Shown: positions 4,121 to 5,947 of the stretch, piece after piece
Position numbering within the stretch: position 1 is the stretch's first letter
How the letters are laid out: the number at the start of each line of letters is the position of its first letter
Assembly (NCBI GenBank): GCA_030453435.1
Contig: JAKDKI010000155.1
Coordinates: forward strand, 1-5,947
Reading direction: 5' to 3'
Length of the DNA stretch: 5,947 nucleotides
From: Kocuria sp.
Lineage (GTDB): Bacteria; Actinomycetota; Actinomycetes; Actinomycetales; Micrococcaceae
Position numbers and translations under genes: made by a program
The notes under the pieces: model-generated
Seen by the model: only the letters and a program-made list of their open reading frames with translations
What the model was told of the DNA's origin: nothing
Databases searched by the model: none

Positions 4121-5764
4121 ATGATCAACATCTCTTCCGCGGCTCTTCCCGCGATCCATGCAGCCACCGAGGCCGACACGGAAACGGTTGGTACCCCATG
4201 GATCAACATCAGCGTGTTCCTGGCCTTCGTGGTGGTGACATTGGTCGTGGTGATCCGCGCGTCCAAATCCACCTCCACTGCGGCCGACTACTACGCGGGC
4301 GGTCGCTCGTTCTCCGGTACTCAAAATGGTCTGGCCATCGCGGGCGACTATCTCTCCGCTGCGTCGTTCCTCGGCATTGTGGGTGCTATCGCACTGCAGG
4401 GTTACGACGGGTTCTTGTACTCCATCGGCTTCTTCGTCGCCTGGCTGGTCGCCCTGCTGCTCATTGCCGAGCCGCTGCGTAACACCGGCAAGTTCACCAT
4501 GGCAGACGTGCTGTCCTTCCGCCTGCGTCAGCGCCCCGTGCGTGTGGCTGCATCCATTTCCACTCTGGCCGTGACCTTCTTCTACCTCCTGGCCCAGATG
4601 GCCGGCGCAGGTGCGCTCGTGTCCCTGTTGCTCGGTATTGGTTCCAAGGCCGGTCAGTCCCTCGTGATCGTCGTCGTGGGTGTCATCATGATCGTCTACG
4701 TGCTCGTGGGCGGAATGAAGGGCACCACCTGGGTGCAGATCATCAAGGCCTGCCTGTTGGTCACCGGTGTTGCGGTAATGACCGTGTGGATTCTGGCCCT
4801 GTTCGGCTTCAACTTCTCGGCCATTCTGGGCGCGGCTGTCGAAACCAACAACAACCCCGCCATGCTTGATCCGGGGCTCAAATACGGTTTGAGTGAGATC
4901 ACCAAGATCGACTTCATTTCGCTGGGTCTGGCCCTCGTGCTGGGCGCTGCCGGCCTGCCGCACGTGCTCATGCGCTTCTACACCGTTCCCACGGCCAAGG
5001 AAGCTCGTAAATCCGTCGTCTGGGCGATCACTTTGATCGGCCTCTTCTACCTGTTCACCCTGGTGCTGGGCTTTGGCGCCGCTGCGTTGATCGGTTCCGA
5101 TCGGATTATGAACGCCCCGGGTGGCGTGAACTCGGCGGCGCCGCTGCTGGCGTACGAACTGGGTGGGTCCATCCTCATGGGTCTGATCGCAGCGGTGGCG
5201 TTTGCCACTATCCTCGCGGTGGTTGCGGGTCTGGCCATTACGGCGTCCGCGTCCTTCGCGCACGATATCTACACATCGGTGATCAAGAACGGTAACTCCG
5301 ACCCCAAGCAGGAACTCCGCGTCGCCAAGACCACCGTGGTGATCATCGGTCTGGTGTCGATTGCCGGTGGTATCGGCGCGCAGGGTCAGAACATCGCGTT
5401 CCTGGTGGCATTGGCCTTCGCTGTTGCTGCTTCGGCCAACTTGCCCACCATTCTGTACTCGCTGTACTGGAAGCGCTTTACCACTCGCGGTGCCGTGTTC
5501 TCCATGTACGGAGGTCTGATCAGCTCCGTTGTCCTGATCGTCTTCTCGCCGGTGATGTCCGGTGCAGAGACCTCCATGATTCCGGGTGCAGACTTCGCGA
5601 TCTACCCGCTGTCCAACCCGGGCATCATCTCCATCCCGCTGTCCTTCCTGCTCGGCTTCCTCGGCTCCATTACCGAGCGTCGTTTGGAAGATCCCAAGAA
5701 GCAGGCCGAGATGGAGGTTCGCTCGCTCACCGGTGTCGGCGCGGAGAAGGCCGTCAATCACTGA
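4121..5764 (+). CDS. actP: Sodium/solute symporter of the ActP/MctC type (acetate, monocarboxylates)
   Basis: This is a sodium:solute symporter (SSF) family permease of the ActP branch, which imports acetate and, in the actinobacterial MctC form, also pyruvate and propionate, driven by the cation gradient. The 547 residues match the family length (E. coli ActP 549). Seen: a short outside N-terminus, about 13 hydrophobic segments, the ActP stretch Y-Y-A-G-G-R-S-F-S-G-x-Q-N-G-x-A-I-A-G-D-Y-L-S-A-A-S-F-L-G in residues 57-85, G-Y-D-G at 94-97, V-G-G-M-K-G-T-T-W-V-Q at 196-206 and G-L-P-H-V-L-M-R-F-Y-T-V at 278-289, the last strongly characteristic of acetate permeases. The C-terminal tail (518-547) is charged and cytoplasmic. 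GAGGGGA (4104-4110) is the ribosome site. Exact substrate is inferred from family and the DUF485 partner; no acetate-activating enzyme is visible here. Confidence 0.93.
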   Translation: MINISSAALPAIHAATEADTETVGTPWINISVFLAFVVVTLVVVIRASKSTSTAADYYAGGRSFSGTQNGLAIAGDYLSAASFLGIVGAIALQGYDGFLYSIGFFVAWLVALLLIAEPLRNTGKFTMADVLSFRLRQRPVRVAASISTLAVTFFYLLAQMAGAGALVSLLLGIGSKAGQSLVIVVVGVIMIVYVLVGGMKGTTWVQIIKACLLVTGVAVMTVWILALFGFNFSAILGAAVETNNNPAMLDPGLKYGLSEITKIDFISLGLALVLGAAGLPHVLMRFYTVPTAKEARKSVVWAITLIGLFYLFTLVLGFGAAALIGSDRIMNAPGGVNSAAPLLAYELGGSILMGLIAAVAFATILAVVAGLAITASASFAHDIYTSVIKNGNSDPKQELRVAKTTVVIIGLVSIAGGIGAQGQNIAFLVALAFAVAASANLPTILYSLYWKRFTTRGAVFSMYGGLISSVVLIVFSPVMSGAETSMIPGADFAIYPLSNPGIISIPLSFLLGFLGSITERRLEDPKKQAEMEVRSLTGVGAEKAVNH

Positions 5765-5810
5765 TTGAGTGTTCCGACAGTTTCTCCTGTAACCTGGTAG
5801 TAAGCTGGCA

Positions 5811-5853
5811 GTCAGTACGCTGACCAAGGCATACGAACGCGACCGCTTCGTGT
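5811..5853 (+). other. Two small stem-loops in the leader of the GlsB-family gene
   Basis: The 119-nt gap after actP holds GTCAG (5811-5815) pairing with CTGAC (5820-5824) around a TACG tetraloop, and then ATACGAA (5831-5837) pairing with TTCGTGT (5847-5853; one G-T pair), continued by GC/GC (5839-5840 with 5845-5846) past a bulged C and closing a GACC loop. Neither is followed by a T-run, so they are not a clear actP terminator. TAAGCT (5801-5806) could be a -10 element for the next gene, which would place both stem-loops in its 5' untranslated region, but no good -35 is visible. Confidence 0.35.
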
Positions 5854-5883
5854 AACAGCAAGCAGTTATCAACTGGAGGAATC

Positions 5884-5947
5884 ATGGGCATCATTAGCTG
5901 GATCGTCCTGGGCCTGATCGCTGGCGCACTCGCCAAGCTCATCATGC
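5884..5947 (+). CDS. GlsB/YeaQ/YmgE-family stress membrane protein, N-terminus (partial)
   Basis: Only the first 21 codons are in the window. They encode a hydrophobic start, M-G-I-I-S-W-I-V-L-G-L-I-A-G-A-L-A-K-L-I-M, which matches the first membrane helix of the GlsB/YeaQ/YmgE (transglycosylase-associated) family, whose members are about 80-100 residues with three membrane helices and glycine-rich turns. The family is linked to envelope stress responses, but its biochemical activity is unknown. GGAGG at 5875-5879 lies 4 nt before the ATG and supports the start. The call rests on a short segment. Confidence 0.75.
   Translation, partial: MGIISWIVLGLIAGALAKLIM

Noticed and set aside
5777..5790. 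ACAG/CTGT inverted repeat as the actP terminator
   Set aside because: The stem is only four base pairs with no T-run after it; this is easily chance.
5776..5806. Alternative-sigma (stress) promoter before the GlsB-family gene, GTTT at 5780-5783 with GGTAGT at 5796-5801
   Set aside because: The spacing (12 nt) is too short for the SigB/SigF-type pattern and the -10 match is poor.
3737..5872. A 711-codon open frame on the minus strand opposite DUF485 and actP
   Set aside because: It is antisense to two clear families with known motifs. Its product is rich in G, H, Q, D and R with no recognisable domain, as expected when a GC-rich gene with strong third-position bias is read backwards.

Overview
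The window comes from a GC-rich, high-GC Gram-positive bacterium (Actinomycetota). The evidence is strong G/C preference at third codon positions, the order tsf-pyrH-frr-cdsA, an actinobacterial form of UMP kinase (G-L-P-Y-F-S-T-D-T loop, N-terminal extension) and a DivIVA-repeat gene directly after cdsA. That last neighbour and the protein sequences fit the Micrococcales (Micrococcaceae-like), but genus cannot be settled from the sequence alone. All genes are on the + strand. I see no mobile element, CRISPR array, tRNA, rRNA or integration signature.

Left part (1-2825) is a housekeeping block for translation, nucleotides and membrane lipid: the 3' end of tsf (EF-Ts), a 171-nt gap with a stem-loop and an intrinsic terminator, pyrH (UMP kinase), a 91-nt gap with a weak terminator-like hairpin, frr (ribosome recycling factor), and cdsA (CDP-diglyceride synthase). 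The cdsA start codon overlaps the frr stop codon. Right after that junction, inside the cdsA reading frame, lies a 13-bp perfect inverted repeat followed by a second stem-loop. This is the most unexpected structure of the block.

Middle part (2894-3604) is a 236-residue protein made of a disordered N-terminus and four degenerate DivI1A-type motifs. It is followed by a strong intrinsic terminator.

Right part (3605-5947) is a carboxylate-uptake unit: an AT-richer regulatory region with two TTTGT...ACAAA operator-like sites flanking the terminator, then a DUF485 small membrane protein gene and, 3 nt later, an ActP/MctC-type sodium/acetate symporter gene (the same pairing as yjcH-actP of E. coli and cg0952-mctC of Corynebacterium glutamicum). 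The window ends in the first 21 codons of a GlsB/YeaQ/YmgE-family stress membrane protein, preceded by a 119-nt leader with two small stem-loops.

The genes themselves are recognisable families. I found no convincing undescribed multi-gene system. What deserves a second look is RNA/DNA structure: the hairpins inside cdsA, the paired operator-like sites and overlapping inverted repeats before the acetate transporter, the mutually exclusive pairings before pyrH, and the multi-DivI1A protein.
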